The position numbers and the translations under genes were made by a program. From positions 108,695 to 172,694 of the forward strand of contig WTPW01000087.1 in assembly GCA_009809945.1 (NCBI GenBank): DNA of 64,000 nt, written 5' to 3'. Below the pieces are notes generated by a model. That model saw only the letters and a program-made list of their open reading frames with translations, had not been told where the DNA came from and did not search any database. How positions within the stretch are numbered: the stretch's first letter is position 1; each line of letters starts with the position of its first letter. Below, piece after piece: positions 33,963 through 46,448 of this stretch. The stretch is from Gigaspora margarita. Its lineage: Eukaryota; Glomeromycota; Glomeromycetes; Diversisporales; Gigasporaceae.

Positions 33963-35783
33963 TGAATTATTAAATATGTTATTTTATTATATATAGTACA
34001 TGTTATCTAGTTATATTGACATTCTCCGAAAACAAAAAATTTGTCTGATTATCAGATATCAGTTTAAGCAAGGCTCAAAAATTTAAAACGCTGCTATAAC
34101 CAGATGTCGTTATATACAGATGTCGATATAAGACTCGTTATTATGGTATAAGCTTTTGAACCAAAACGATGTGTATAATTACTATTTCTACATACCATTA
34201 TAATTTGCTATTCCTACTATGGTGACTAACCATCATAAAAATCTGCTTACTCTAATCCCAACTAATTCTGGTCATAATCTATATTCCATTTTAGAATAGC
34301 AAATTACTATGGTAGAAATAGAGGCTCGCATAATTGAATAAGGCATTAATCACGAATTGGATAACTAGTATATTTATCTGGCCCAAAATAATGATTGCTA
34401 GTAGCATTCAGCTAATATATACTGCAGTTAAAAACTAGCATACATATTACAAATCATATAACTTAGATTGATATTTAATAATAGCTCAAATATTAAAGAT
34501 GGCATTTATCAGTATGGTATGATTTGAATGCCACTTAACCTTCTATTCGAATGGAAGTTTGAATGTTAGGTTGAGTGTCATTCGAATTGTGCTACAAATT
34601 TCCAGTGCTATTATTCGTAGTGATTTTTATATCATTAATCACATCTCTAATCTATATTATAGCATTAATTACTGATTGTTAAATAAAAATTTATTCTGCA
34701 TAAAATATGATTATATAATGCAATTTACTTAATAATATTATTTCGCTTAGTAGTTTAAAAAATTGAATCTTTTAAAATTTTTAATAAATTCAAAATATCT
34801 AAATTAAGGTCCAATTTCACAAACCTACTAATGCTTATATCAATCCAGTTCGACTTAAAAAAAATTTTCAAAATATCACATACCTTGCAGCCGCATATGG
34901 GCCTGCGCTATTGGTAACAATAGCAGAAACCTTTATTTCCATACTTTGTAACTCTTGAATAATTTCTTTCATTTTTTTTATTACTTCAATATGGGTTTCT
35001 CTCTCCAAACTAACATCAGTTGCGTTCCAAGCATGGGGTTTTCCATCTGAAGTAATGACCATTATGCCTAACAATTATTCAGCTTTTATATTTGTCCAAC
35101 TATCAAATGTTAATATAATGCCAATTTTATCTTGGCACAGTTCTTCATACATCATTTTATCTTTTTCAGATACAGCTACCTTTAAAATTTGTCCACTAAG
35201 AACTCAACAGTCCAGAAGTTTAAGAAGAGGATTCAACAACTGAAACAGTTCTTTTGTCTCTGGATTGTTAATCCAATAAAAAGGACTCCCACAAGATATC
35301 ATTAACCTCAATAAAAGAATCTCAAACTTTTCTTCATCTTGTTGTGACAATAGTCAAACTACGTAGTTATCAAAAGGGCCATAAGAAGAAGAATGTACAA
35401 TGTCTTTTTGTGCTGAAGAAGACTTTGAGGAATTGGATACGATATCATAAAGGGAAGCTAAAAAAAAAAAAACATATTAGTTTATAAATAATAAATAAAT
35501 AAAATAATTCTTTTTTACCAGGTCGTTTTTTGTTTGAAGTTCCTTTATTATTAGGTAATGTGAAAATTTTTTCTTTTTCTTCTGGTAACATTTTGTCTGC
35601 AAAATGTATGCATTTTTTTAAATGCTGGATAATTCTATTCATTTTGTTAGGAAAGCAATTTTTTTTGCCTTCATTCTTACCCAATACTTCAACACATGCT
35701 TTGCAATAGACTTTAATGTTACTTTTACTAAATCTTTTTGTAGATTTAATAATATGTTTCTCCAATAAGTGCGATAATGGCAT

Positions 35784-36764
35784 GTTGTTTGAAGATTAAT
35801 GTACATTATTGAAATTTATCAAATATTTATATCCGTTTCTTCAGGTAAGACTTATATTATAATATGATATTCAGGCTTATCTATTTAATAAATATAAGTT
35901 AACTTCCTTATATTCAAAAAAAATCACAAACGTAATATGAGAGAACAATACTAAGTAGATAAAGAAATTGCAAAAGCTAACGTTCTTTTTTGAGTCATCA
36001 TTCTTTATTTATTTATTATTTTTTTGGTTAAAATTTTAGATACACTATACTTAAAATATTATATTCACATTTTAATTTTTTTCTACCTAACCATGACACG
36101 AACGACTTTGTCAAGATGATAATACTAATGAAGATTTATGCATAACTTATACAAAATATAAACTTTCTCTAAGAACTGCTTTATTAATACTTATTTATTT
36201 ACGCGTCTATTTATGCACAGTCAAATTAGACACAATTATAGAAGCACATAAAATTCAATATATATATTAATAAAAAGAGATGATTTTAACTATTGTTAAT
36301 ATTAATATGTAAAAATATTAAACAACTATTATCTAATAAATCAATAAACTGGCATAACCCATTGTTCCGTAATCATGAATATATGTTTTAGATGGATACG
36401 GAACATTCATAGATTCAGAATTAATAACAAGTAGGAATTTAGTATTTTGATCAACTTTTATTACATTTTAAAGGTAAAATATTGATATAGATATACAAAC
36501 TATTAAGCTGTCCAGAATTCTCGGTGCATTGCAATTCACTGAATTTGCAGTATATGCAGAATTTGCAGTTAAGCAGTATATTTCCATTGGTCTAATGATT
36601 TTAAATTGCAGAATTTGAGATATTAGCCTGAAACAATACTTGGATTGTTTTAAATACATAAAGCTATCAAACAATATTAGTATTAATGGTAGTCGGAATA
36701 GCTGCCAAAACCTATACAATTATGTCAGAAAATAATGGATAAAAATTGCCCATTATTTTCTTTA
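35784..36764. other. AT-rich gene-free stretch
   Basis: No coding, RNA or clear repeat signal on either strand. Near 36535 GAATTTGCAG and CAGAATTTGCAG repeat briefly. Confidence 0.45.
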
Positions 36765-36938
36765 CTGCTGTTTTATAAATTCTGGGATATCTGGTAAAAA
36801 ATTGCTAACTGAATATTTGCTGATTGATAAGTTTGTAATTGTAGTAAATGATCACTGCTGAATCAAAATTTATCGAATCAGCAAATATTTGGTCAGTCAA
36901 TTTTTTGCTAGATGTCCCAAAATTTATGAAAACAGTTG
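36765..36938. mobile_element. Foldback MITE, copy 1 of an adjacent pair
   Basis: The self-inverted element runs from CTGTTTTATAAATTCTGGGA to TCCCAAAATTTATGAAAACAG, with inner arms CTGGTAAAAAATTG and AATATTTGCTGATTGATAAG. It matches 37139-37320. Confidence 0.65.
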
Positions 36939-37138
36939 TAATTTCTTGTGTAATAAGCAATATAAATAAAAAATATTGATATAAGCAAAAATATAACCTA
37001 ACCAGATTAGAGTTTAAAAATTTACAATTGTAAACGTAATATGTAATAGATTTCGTCATATATAATATATGTATATGTAAATAATAAGTAATTATTACTT
37101 ACTTTACATTATTACCTTGCCATCTCTAATAAAATTAC

Positions 37139-37320
37139 AGCTGTTTTCATAAATTCAAGGACATCTGGCAAAAAACTGATAGACCAAATATTTGCCAATT
37201 TGATAAGTTTGTGATTTTGGTAATGGTCACTACTGAATCAAACTTATTGAATCAGCAAATGTTCGGTCTGTCAATCGGTCTGTCAATTTTATGCCAGATG
37301 TGACAGAATTTATAAAAACT
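37139..37320. mobile_element. Foldback MITE, copy 2 of an adjacent pair
   Basis: Starts AGCTGTTTTCATAAATTCAA and ends ACAGAATTTATAAAAACT, with inner arms ACATCTGGCAAAAAACTG. Same family as the copy 200 bp upstream. It contains a 16-base tandem TCTGTCAATCGG. Confidence 0.65.
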
Positions 37321-38035
37321 CATTAATTTTAAGCATATTTCAGTATTATATAGATACATCCATAAATTAGAATGCTATGCTTGCCAGTGGTAGGCATAAG
37401 ATGTATTCTTTCACATATATATTTTTTTTCAAATAAGTATTCTGTGTTGCTATAAAGATTTGTGATAATAATTTACTGATTAAATTTTGTGTTTTTTTTT
37501 TAGTTTATTTTAAGTGCTGATAGTTTAAATATATTGTGTTTAAAACCTTCACCAATATAAGTCCTAATGATCAGGTATTTTATAAAGTTTTACTAAAAAT
37601 CTTCGAAAGACCATTTGTATTATTAATCGAAATTAAAATTTAGCAAAGTTAAATAGCACAATTTAAATGCCTTTTAACTTGTTATTTCTGACAGTGTACT
37701 CCAATATTTCNTTGCGATAAAACTGTTTCATTTCTAAATTTNTCTTGGCCTACATGTTTAAATACTTGTTTGTCTAATTATTTCCTGTAAATAGTAAAAA
37801 TTAATAATTGCATACTACCGAATTGTAAACTCTAAATTTTTTCAATTACAAATTCAGACATCGAACAATGTCTGTATCCGTAATATGTACATGTCTAACA
37901 AATATTGTGCAGACGATGTCTGGTGACAATCTATTTAGTCAGACATAATTCGGATACAAACATCAGACAATGTCCAAAAATGTCCGAGTTCACCCAAATA
38001 TAGCTCAAACTATGTCTGGTGACATCACTGTATAA
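37321..38035. other. Gene-free stretch with CATGTCTGG-like words
   Basis: Between 37855 and 38030 the word pair GTCTG/CAGAC recurs many times (ATGTCTGGTGACA, AGACAATGTCC), which suggests a decayed inverted repeat. Two N bases lie at 37711 and 37742. No gene is seen. Confidence 0.4.
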
Positions 38036-38262
38036 GAGTGTAGTTTCAGTTCGTGAAAGAAAAAATGATTATTAGAACGATTGTTAATAATTGTAGATAG
38101 TATTTAAAATTATTGTAAAAAACTGACGTATAGAGTTTTCTAATAAAGAGAAACTCTATAACCTGTAATTATGTGTGTTAGTTTATTGATTTAAACTATT
38201 TAAACTTAACCACTATTTGTTCACGATCGAAGCTAAATTGGTCCAAAACACTATAAGCTCTC
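38036..38262 (+). repeat. LTR-like dispersed repeat, copy 2
   Basis: Aligns with 29572-29790 from TAGTTTCAGT through ACCTGTAATTATGTGTGTTA to CACTATAAGCTC. Probably a solo LTR; no internal region adjoins it. Confidence 0.55.
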
Positions 38263-39091
38263 CTATCAATTATAATAGCTTATTGGATAAAAGAATGACA
38301 ATTAATCTTAATTGGAACTCTACCCTACTCTTAACAAGACCAGAAAATGATTAAAAAAACCAAAATATAAAAAACCTATTCATACCACTAATCGTGATTC
38401 TTTTATTACTACTTAACATTACATCACGAATTTCAAAATTAATCAGAACCCAATTACTTAAAATTAAACCAAAATTCAGCAAAAACTATTAGAACGAGAT
38501 CAAATCTTATTATTCTACTAAAATGAAAAAGAATTGCTACAAGGTAAAATAGAAATCAAAAGTTAAAATACCTACTAGCATTTTAGAATGACAACACTAC
38601 AACAACACTAAATCAACGAATATAAAAAATATAGATAATCATACTCCCAGCTCATGGGCAGGTGCATAACTTGTTGGTAATTATAATGGTATCAATGATT
38701 ACAGATACCAGTTAAGTAGGAGATTCTGGCATGTAAAAATAGATATTTGAATTATTATAAATAAAGGCCGTGTGCCCTTTGGGAATGATAGTGAATCCCC
38801 TTAGCCTTACTAATTAACTAGATAACTGCACAACATTGTTGCGCAAAACCAGGAATGGAAGAACTTGATAGTAGTTAAATTTGAATAATTAATATGATAA
38901 AGAAATATATACTTTATTATCGTGATGAAACAATTGTTAATGAATTTTAATCGTGATGACTTTCTTGATCATAACTGGCTCTTAGGCTTAATATTTTTAG
39001 CACAGTTTGTATAATTAATCAAAAGTGTTAAAGCATAATAACTTGATATTATTGCTATATTAGTTTTAGCATACTGACACATCTTGGAAAT
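38263..39091. other. Gene-free stretch
   Basis: AT-rich; no coding frame or structured repeat recognised. Confidence 0.4.
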
Positions 39092-39759
39092 AACTATCCC
39101 TTAAATAGTAAGCAATTGCAGGCAAATTTGCCTGCAATTTTTTCTATAAACATTTCTTTGATTTAGTTTTTTAAATATTTAAAATATTTAAATAAAATTT
39201 TATACAATAATATTTGAAAATAAAGATTATATTTTTGCTATATTTGTATTTAAACTATAAGAAAATAAATTGTAGTTGCTTATAAGCCCAAAATATACAA
39301 ATTTCAAAAAAATGGTTTAATTAAAAAATTATTTTAAACCTTTTTGGTGAACTCTTTAAATATTAATTTTAGATCTATTGTTCTTAATACAACTTTATAG
39401 ATTATATAAAGGATTACAATTTTCATTATTACAAGTTTTATGATTTACTTGTAAAAATTAGTACTTGTCTTAGGAGCAAAAATTTTTTTTAGCTTCGGGA
39501 ACATATAAAATTTTAGAAAATATAAAAAAATTTTAATAGTAAACCCTAAAGTTATACAAACTTTGAACTTTAATTAATTAAAAGTTATTTAATAATTTCA
39601 AAAAAATTTTATAATAAAGTTAATAAAATATATTTCAAATAATATATTATATAAAATAGAAAATTTTTAAATTATTTATTTGTTGTTTTATTTAAAAAAA
39701 CCTTAAATATTTTCAAAATTGCAGGCAAATTTGCCTGCAAGACCTTTTAAGGGATAGTT
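39092..39759. mobile_element. TIR element with a perfect 22-bp palindrome near each end
   Basis: The termini AACTATCCCTTAAA and TTTAAGGGATAGTT are exact inverted repeats. At 39116-39137 and 39719-39740 the same perfect palindrome (TTGCAGGCAAA then its complement) occurs about 10 bases inside each TIR. The 580 bp between them is AT-rich and non-coding. Confidence 0.8.
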
Positions 39760-40041
39760 TTATTGGTTGAGAAATTAGTGATTATTAAATAATCTGGGTG
39801 GCAAAAAGTCTAACCAAAAATTTATGAAAAAGTAGAAAAATCTAGTAATCAATCATCTAAATCTTGGAATATAATTTTTCTTAATATTTGCTAATATACT
39901 CTATATATTTTATTAATCTAATATTTTTTTATCTATTGTGGAATAATTGTTCTTGTTCTTGCACCTGTACTTGTTCTTGAACTTGAGACCATTATAAAAA
40001 ACGCATGTGTAAATAAGATATTTTTTTATGTTTTTATATTT
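39760..40041. repeat. Dispersed repeat related to 59850-60060
   Basis: The segments ATATTTGCTAATATA, TTTTTATCTATTG and TGTTCTTGTTCTTGCAC occur in the same order in both places. No gene is seen. Confidence 0.45.
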
Positions 40042-40056
40042 AAACAAAACAAATTA

Positions 40057-40655
40057 GTCCTGCGGGTCGATAGCGTAGTGGTTGCGCTCCCAGGACATTA
40101 ACCGCTTCAAGCGCAAGGTCGCCAGTTCAAGTCTTATGAACGGCAAAATAACTACACACGATCATGTGAAGGACGACTTGAATTAGGATGCCAGGACCAC
40201 GNTTGGATGNCACAGCCACTTTGGGTTTGCAGTTGACCTGTTCTTTGTTTAATGATCGACCNGAATTACCCGAAACGGAAGGATAACTGCTCCAGGTTGA
40301 ATTGGACGGAGCATGGAGTAGTCTGCCCTAACGAGGTTTCGTTCTGATCTGTTTCCTGCCTCGGGAACGAAAAAGTTCTAGAAGATTCAAAATGGGTCAC
40401 CGCCGGATGACTCTGGTTGAATAAAAATAGGATGGCTTAGTACCGATTAGCCACGGTAAAAACAATAAAAATTAGGAAGGCTTAGTACCGGTTAGCCACG
40501 GTAAAAATAGTAATAAAATGCATAGATGTAGATNGTTACAAATATGTACAAAAAAATGTAGGGACTCGTGTATAGAGATCCCATGACCAAAAATTGACCT
40601 TAATAAAAGAAGCGCCAACAGCGCCCCTAGCATAGCTCTAGGGTTAAAATAAAAA
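40057..40655 (+). mobile_element. tRNA-headed SINE with 15-bp target duplication
   Basis: The 5' end is tRNA-like: A-box-like TAGCGTAGTGG at 40071 and B-box-like AGTTCAAGTC at 40124-40133, no full cloverleaf. The ~500-bp body has balanced composition, including a 45-bp tandem pair with GGCTTAGTACCGATTAGCCA (about 40420-40508). It ends in an A-rich tail. AAACAAAACAAATTA is present exactly at 40042-40056 and 40656-40670. Four N bases fall inside (40202, 40210, 40262, 40534), as expected where short reads of a multicopy element disagree. Confidence 0.85.
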
Positions 40656-40670
40656 AAACAAAACAAATTA

Positions 40671-41467
40671 TTACAAGATCTTTTGCAAGTATTTACAATG
40701 TAATTTAATTAGTTATTCAATTGTTTACTAAATCGTGATTACCTGGTAATTCACTCTATTGTATTATTTGATCTTCATTTTTTTTATAAACTCAATATTA
40801 AAATGAATTAACATATATAAATTAATTATAATACTACATGAAACAATAGACATAGTTAAAAAGTAGAAGAATTTTTTAAAAAAAAAGCAAGTAAACAAAC
40901 CTGCTCAATAGAGGATCATATATAAAAGAATTTAAATAAGCGAATTTGAAAATTTTGAAAGTAATAAGATATAACAAGCAGAGCCATTATTATTGCTCGA
41001 TCAGCTACTTTATTGCTATATGAAAAACTATATAAAAATAGGTTTGCTATTCAAGCAAGCCCTAGCGTTACATACTTAGACTTCAATACCTATAACAAAA
41101 GCCTCTAGACTAGGACTAATTCCCCAACCTTTAAATGCAAAAACTACTAACTTTTCCTCAAATTTCCTAAAGCCCAAGGCCTCAAACACATCCCGCCAAA
41201 TATATAAAATACCAAACATAAGAAAGATAGCTAATATTCATCTATATAGCTAAAAAGAGAAACATCCTACAGCCATAGAGCCTAACTATCCACTGATAAG
41301 AGTTCTTGCACTGCCCATGCAACTGTAGAGCCCAAAAACTAACTGCAATAAACTTTGTACTACTACTATAGCCATGGATCCTTAACTGTCACCCACTCAG
41401 ACAAATACTATTAATGCTTGCAGGAGCACGTCTTTACCAAGATAAGCAATAGCAACACAAAGAACAT
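40671..41467. other. Gene-free stretch with minisatellite units
   Basis: AT-rich to about 41030, then more balanced composition without an open frame. At 41262-41390 two or three units of the 2.5-3.2 kb minisatellite recur (CCATAGAGCCTAACTATCCA, CTTGCACTGC, GTAGAGCCC). Confidence 0.5.
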
Positions 41468-41770
41468 CTGAATTGTGTGCCAGGTTAGTGGCGGACTACC
41501 AATCAGATTTTAAGATCAGATTTAACGTTACATGATCAGAAAAATTCAAAACAAGTGCCCGTCTTCCAAAAAATTGGTTATTTCTCAAAAATTTGCATAA
41601 GAAATATCCTTCTGTACTTCAATTAAAAGTTTTCCTTGAACGATTTTACTATATATCTTGCTAACATTTAACTTTAATAAAAAAGCTAACCCTAACATCA
41701 ATGAATTTAAAGAATTTTACACATTTTGGATGTGTGATCAGCAATATGCATAACCTGGCACACAATTCAG
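41468..41770. mobile_element. MITE with exact 20-bp TIR
   Basis: Ends are CTGAATTGTGTGCCAGGTTA and its exact reverse complement. The core includes GCTAACCCTAAC. It is non-coding, 303 bp. Confidence 0.88.
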
Positions 41771-42597
41771 AAGTGCCAAAACAAAAGATAACTTTCTCTC
41801 TTCTGAACAAAAAACCTTAAGTATAAACTTTATCCCTTAGTATATACATGCTCTAGCCCTACTTCAATATATCCTATTTACCAATACCAGAATATATTAT
41901 AATATCTGTTCATTAAAAAAAGCCCTCTGAAAATAGTTAAAGTTGTATTGGAAGACAATAATTTCTTTTAAGAGCTAAATGAAAACAAATTTTAAAATAT
42001 TATATGCACATAGAGGCATCACTTTAAATTATATTTGAAGAAGATAACTATGATTACAATAGTGACAAAATAATGCTTACAAAATAATTATAATTTAAGA
42101 AAGTATTAGTAAATAAAAATAAAATGAATTGAAAGATGAATGTTCACTGTATTTGCGATATAAATGACTATTAAAAGGAAACTTTATGTGCTTTATAGAC
42201 AAATGTCAATAAACTGCTTAATTATAATAACTTAAAATTTTTTATTTAAATATATTCAGATACAGATAAATACTTCAAGCTTATAATAATTAAAAATTTT
42301 TTCTATAAATAAAAAATATAAGCTTATAAATTCCTGACTAACAATATTTAATTTAATTTTAAAAATATATGCAACAAACTTTGAGTTATTATTGTTAATA
42401 AGTGACATAAGAAATTCTGGTTTGGAAATTACAAAAATTTATTTGGGCATCGACAAAGATTGGAAAATTTGGATTTTGGCTAGTATTACAAATTAATTAA
42501 CCAAATTTTTGTAATTTTGTATTGTTTCATAGTTAATTATTTATGTGATCAAAGGTTAATTTTTATTCAATAAAAACATTTTTTTATTTATAGATAT
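41771..42597. other. AT-rich gene-free stretch
   Basis: Nothing recognisable on either strand apart from low-complexity AT sequence. Confidence 0.45.
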
Positions 42598-43122
42598 TGT
42601 CACAGTTAAAAATTTTAAATTGTGACTTAAATGTAAACAGTAATACCAGAAGACTCCAGTACTCAAGGCATCCAAAATTACAAGATATTTGGTTGAGGCA
42701 GAGGATTGGAGATAATATTTGTTTTTTGTATACAATAGGTGGAGGCACCGGTTATTGTTGCCCATAAATTGTTGACAAATTGGTAATTGTTTGCCTTGAT
42801 TGTTGGCATGCAAGAATATTGCCACAATAGCTTGTAAAAATTATATCGAAGGCTTTTCAAACAGTGCTGCTTGAGATTTGCAAACAGTATTGTAAATACA
42901 AAAAATCATGAAAAGGTTGGAGTACAGTAGTTCTTAATAACTCAAAAAGTATTTAAGGCCTGAGTTTTTGTACTAATATAACTTAGTTATAGTTTGCAAT
43001 AAGAATTAGATTTCTTTGTATTGTATTTTAGTTTAGAGTATATTCATTATATTTTTTGTTAGTATTACATTGTTATTCTATTTTCTTTAATTATCCATCA
43101 TTGCTTTCCCAACTAATGGTCA
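42598..43122 (+). repeat. 5' LTR of a Ty3/gypsy element
   Basis: Begins TGTCACAGTTAAAAATTT and ends CCCAACTAATGGTCA, the TG...CA form of an LTR. It matches the 3' LTR at 46449 except for an internal deletion of about 220 bp near the 3' side. A TGGTGCCAATTAAG string just inside (43127) could be the primer-binding site. Confidence 0.8.
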
Positions 43123-44640
43123 TATATGGTGCCAATTAAGTGGAATAAATTATTAAAACAGTATATTAGATATCTTAATTAAAAGAAATAACATATCTTA
43201 TAGTCAAAATCTGGACCCCTATTTAGAATTAGCTACAAAAAAAGTATCTTTTGTCCAACAATTACAAGCATCTTAGACATTGCAGGGCAATGTTTATTCT
43301 GTGTTAAACAATGTCCTATACTCTAAATTCATAGGAGGAGATTAGGACCCAATCTCATGGTTAGATAAGATTGAGAATGCCTTCAAAGCTAATCTAGTCC
43401 AAAAGGCCCATAAAATACCTATTTTTGTTATCAAATTGAAGGGACCTAATACAACATGGTTGAGAATTCACCAAATTCAAAGCCCAATAATTGATCAATA
43501 GAATAATAAAGCATATCCTCAACAAAGTTTCCAAATAAACTTTGTTGCAAGATTTGTTTCTCTAGAACTCAAAGCAAATTGGTTCTATGAGTTTATATAG
43601 CAGAAGCAAAAGATTGGAGAAAGAGTTAATAACTACTATGCTAATATAGCAGGCTTAATTTAATAATTGGAAATTAGAGAATATTTATTTACTGAAGTAA
43701 TAAAAGTTCAAGCATTTGTTTAGGGACTTCATCCAGAATTATCTATAGCAATATTACTATTAATTCCAAGAACTCTAGAGGATGCTTGTAATAAGGCAAA
43801 AGCATATAAGAATGCTTATGAACATTGTTTCTTATCTGGCACTCTTGAAACTCAAACTATAAACTATAGTTCCCTATATTTCTTTTTTTTTATAACCCCA
43901 TAAATCCTCTAGTACTATCAAAGCCTTGAATAAGTTAACCAATCTTATCAACATGATGACAAATCAAGTCACAGATCAAGAGCAACTATTTCAACCCCAC
44001 CAACTGCCACTAATTCGAACAATAATAAAGTTCTATTGAAATGTCCTAAGTTTACCTATTAAGTACCTCCAAATTTGGCTATTTCTACTTTTAGTAAACC
44101 TTTAATACTAGCTGCTCCTGTAACTCAAATGCTTCAAGACTAGAATGCATTATAATTTCTTTAACTCCTTCAACTCATAAAGATAATTCTATTTTCTCTA
44201 GAAACTTAAATAATCTATCTGTAAACCTGTTTAACCTTAGAATCTAATTTTTGCTTGCTAAAAAGCATGCATCCCAAAGATCTACTCAGTAAACTCCAAA
44301 ATAATAACAAAATAAAATTGAAAGCTTAAACTCTGAAAATATATTAAAAGTAAGCAAAACTGGGGGTAAATTAGGTTCTAGCTTGAAGAAGGTAAAGAAA
44401 CCAAGAGGTGTAGTAGAACTATGCTGATAGAAAAAAGTCAAGAAAGAATTGCTACTAATTGCATTTAAGTAGCACTCTACCCTATTGTGGCTGATATAGA
44501 AAACCAAGAAGCTGATATAACCTTTAAGCAATTGCTAAAGTTGAGTCTGCTTTAGAGACAGAAATACCAGATAATAAATAAGCCAAGTAGAAGATGTGGA
44601 TAAGTATATGTTTATGGTATATGATTGTGAGAGTAAGGAT

Positions 44641-45442
44641 AGGACCCTGAATACCAAAATTATTATATAGTGAACTCTATGTGTACACTTTTAAATTTTT
44701 CTAAGAAGTTTTGTTATACTATTATACAATTTTCTTTTGAAGCAATTATGTATAGAGACCTTCATCATACATTCAATATATACTAGGCAAAATTGCTTGT
44801 TGTAAACCCATTTAATAATAAGATAATTTATCATATGGTTAATTAATGACCAAGAAAAGATTTGTTGTACATTTTTATTCAAATTTAGCATTATTATTGT
44901 AATGTATGTTGTACACTTATTATACTTTCTGTTTATTGTACACTTGTCATGACAAGGTGTTTGGTATACTATGTATAGATAGATCAACCTATAGTAAAAT
45001 GCTGTACATTTTAACGAAAATTATTATAAGTGAATGGTACTCGAATTTTATTTTAATTGGGGTTAGAAAGATTATAGACATAATAACATTATACAAAGGA
45101 TAATTTTTGTTAAACTGTAGAAGCTAATTTTATAGACACAATTTTGATTAAAAATTTTGAGATTTTTGTAACTGTTGACGAAAATAGATTCATCCAATGA
45201 TTATTGAATATATAGTTTACCATAAATAATAATAATAATTAAATATTTGCCATATATATTACAGTCAAATTCTATAATTTTATAGTACATTTTAGCCAAA
45301 ATTTTCAATAAATATAAAATTTTTGTCATACATTTTAGGTTTATTTTGCTGATGTCATAAATTTTAATCTCATTTAGCTGTACACTTTGCTGGTTTTTCT
45401 AGACAGAGTTAGCTATATAAATTTTTTGGTATTTAGGGTCCT
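44641..45442. mobile_element. hAT-type TIR element in the retrotransposon
   Basis: Ends AGGACCCTGAATACCAAAAT and AATTTTTTGGTATTTAGGGT followed by CCT are inverted. Flanks GTAAGGAT and GTAAGAAT form an 8-bp target duplication with one change. The 802-bp interior is non-coding but contains about eight TGTACA(C/T)TTT words on one strand. Confidence 0.8.
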
Positions 45443-45948
45443 GTAAGAATAAGAAAAGTGTTTTTATAATGAATAAAAAGGTAAATAAGAAAGAACCTTG
45501 TCAGATAGATGTTGAGATCTGAAAAAGGTAAATGTAATAAAACTAGAGAAATAAAAAGAAGAAGCGAGAATGAATATATAAATAAAAATATAGATTGCTA
45601 TAATAGTGATAATGAAACTGTGATTGGAGAAGAGGTAAGAAGCATTAAAGAGAAAAAGATTGATAGTGAAACTAGGAAGAAAGAGTTGAAAGATTTTTAG
45701 ACAAAGAAGCAAAAAGTGTCAAGCACAGCTAAGAAAATAAAGAAGCCTTTAATGGAACATGTATAGCTTGGTTAGAAAAAGTTTTATTCTTTTAGCAAGG
45801 GATCAAGGCATATAATAGTCAAGGCCAACAAAGCAAGAAGGACTTCTTATCTGAAGCAAACATATGAAGATGTGACTATGAAGGAGAAAGTGAACCTATC
45901 AAAGAAGCATAAATCAGATTCTCTGAACATCTTATATTACGAAATATA

Positions 45949-46241
45949 CCGTATGTGTCCGAAAATAAGCTACGAAAAAACGTGGGGTAGCTTATATTCA
46001 AAACATTGAGTTTTTGAAAAAATTAAAAACGTACTAATAAAAAGTTGTTCAAATGATACCAAATTTTTACTATATGTGTATTTTGATGTGTTGAACAAGT
46101 TTACTTAATAGCACCTTTGAGATTTACTTAGTAAAATTTAGACTTTTATATGTAGCAACTGCTAACGGTTTTTTTAAAATTTTTGAAAAAAATCAGGGGG
46201 TAGCTTATTTTTGAAGGTAGCTTATCTTTAGCAATATACGG
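45949..46241. mobile_element. TA-flanked MITE
   Basis: Starts CCGTATGTGTCCGAAAATAA and ends TTATCTTTAGCAATATACGG, with ATAAGCTAC recurring inverted near both ends. TA lies on each side. It is a 293-bp Tc1/mariner-type non-autonomous element. Confidence 0.8.
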
Positions 46242-46448
46242 TAGAAGCTAACTTCAAAATTTGGAGAAATTGTAAACTCCCAACTCAAATTTCTTCCATC
46301 TTCATTGCAAAAATTAGGGATCCATATAGGAACCAATGGAAGAATCACTATGAGATGCTATTGTTATAGCAAAATAATTGGATGGACCTACTTTAAGCTA
46401 TTTTTAGAAAAATAGTGTTTGCTGGAGCTCACATTCAAGAAGGAAGTA

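Larger units (their letters stand above)
31528..35783 (-). pseudogene. hAT-type transposase (BED finger, DUF659, hAT dimerisation)
   Basis: Minus-strand coding blocks are in the expected order. 35783-35500 is a BED-like finger (VYCKAC...IIQHLKKCIHF). 35460-34870 is a DUF659 RNase-H-like part (GIILTFDSWTNIKAE, VTSDGKPHAWNATDVSLERE). 33062-32740 contains FAHQLNLSVSEIFKES and GETRWNSYY. 32640-32000 covers the rest through the hAT dimerisation region (LGKVACRLYGICVNAAAIEC), and an acidic tail ends at 31528. At least four in-frame stops (three before 35060, one near 31680) and shifted junctions disable it. A 1.8-kb block (33070-34885) splits it after AAAR. The family is very common in Glomeromycotina, where copies are annotated as RNase H-like or BED zinc-finger proteins. 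I found no clear TIR or target duplication for it. Confidence 0.85.
43123..46448 (+). pseudogene. Decayed gag-pol of a Ty3/gypsy retrotransposon
   Basis: From about 43330 the plus strand reads as a gag capsid-like segment (DPISWLDKIENAFKANL, LKGPNTTWL, NFVARFVSLELKANW, ERVNNYYANIAGL, GLHPELSIAILL), broken by at least five in-frame TAG/TAA codons. Around 44480-44550 a short stretch (YPIVADIENQEADITFKQLL) fits the region before the protease in related fungal elements. Beyond that only scraps remain. I see no intact reverse transcriptase or integrase. Two MITEs are inserted (44641-45442 and 45949-46241). A purine-rich AAGAAGGAAG lies next to the 3' LTR as a polypurine tract. Confidence 0.8.

Noticed and set aside
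40061..40146. Possible tRNA gene
   Set aside because: Pol III boxes are present but the acceptor and anticodon arms do not pair, and the sequence continues into a SINE body with a target duplication.
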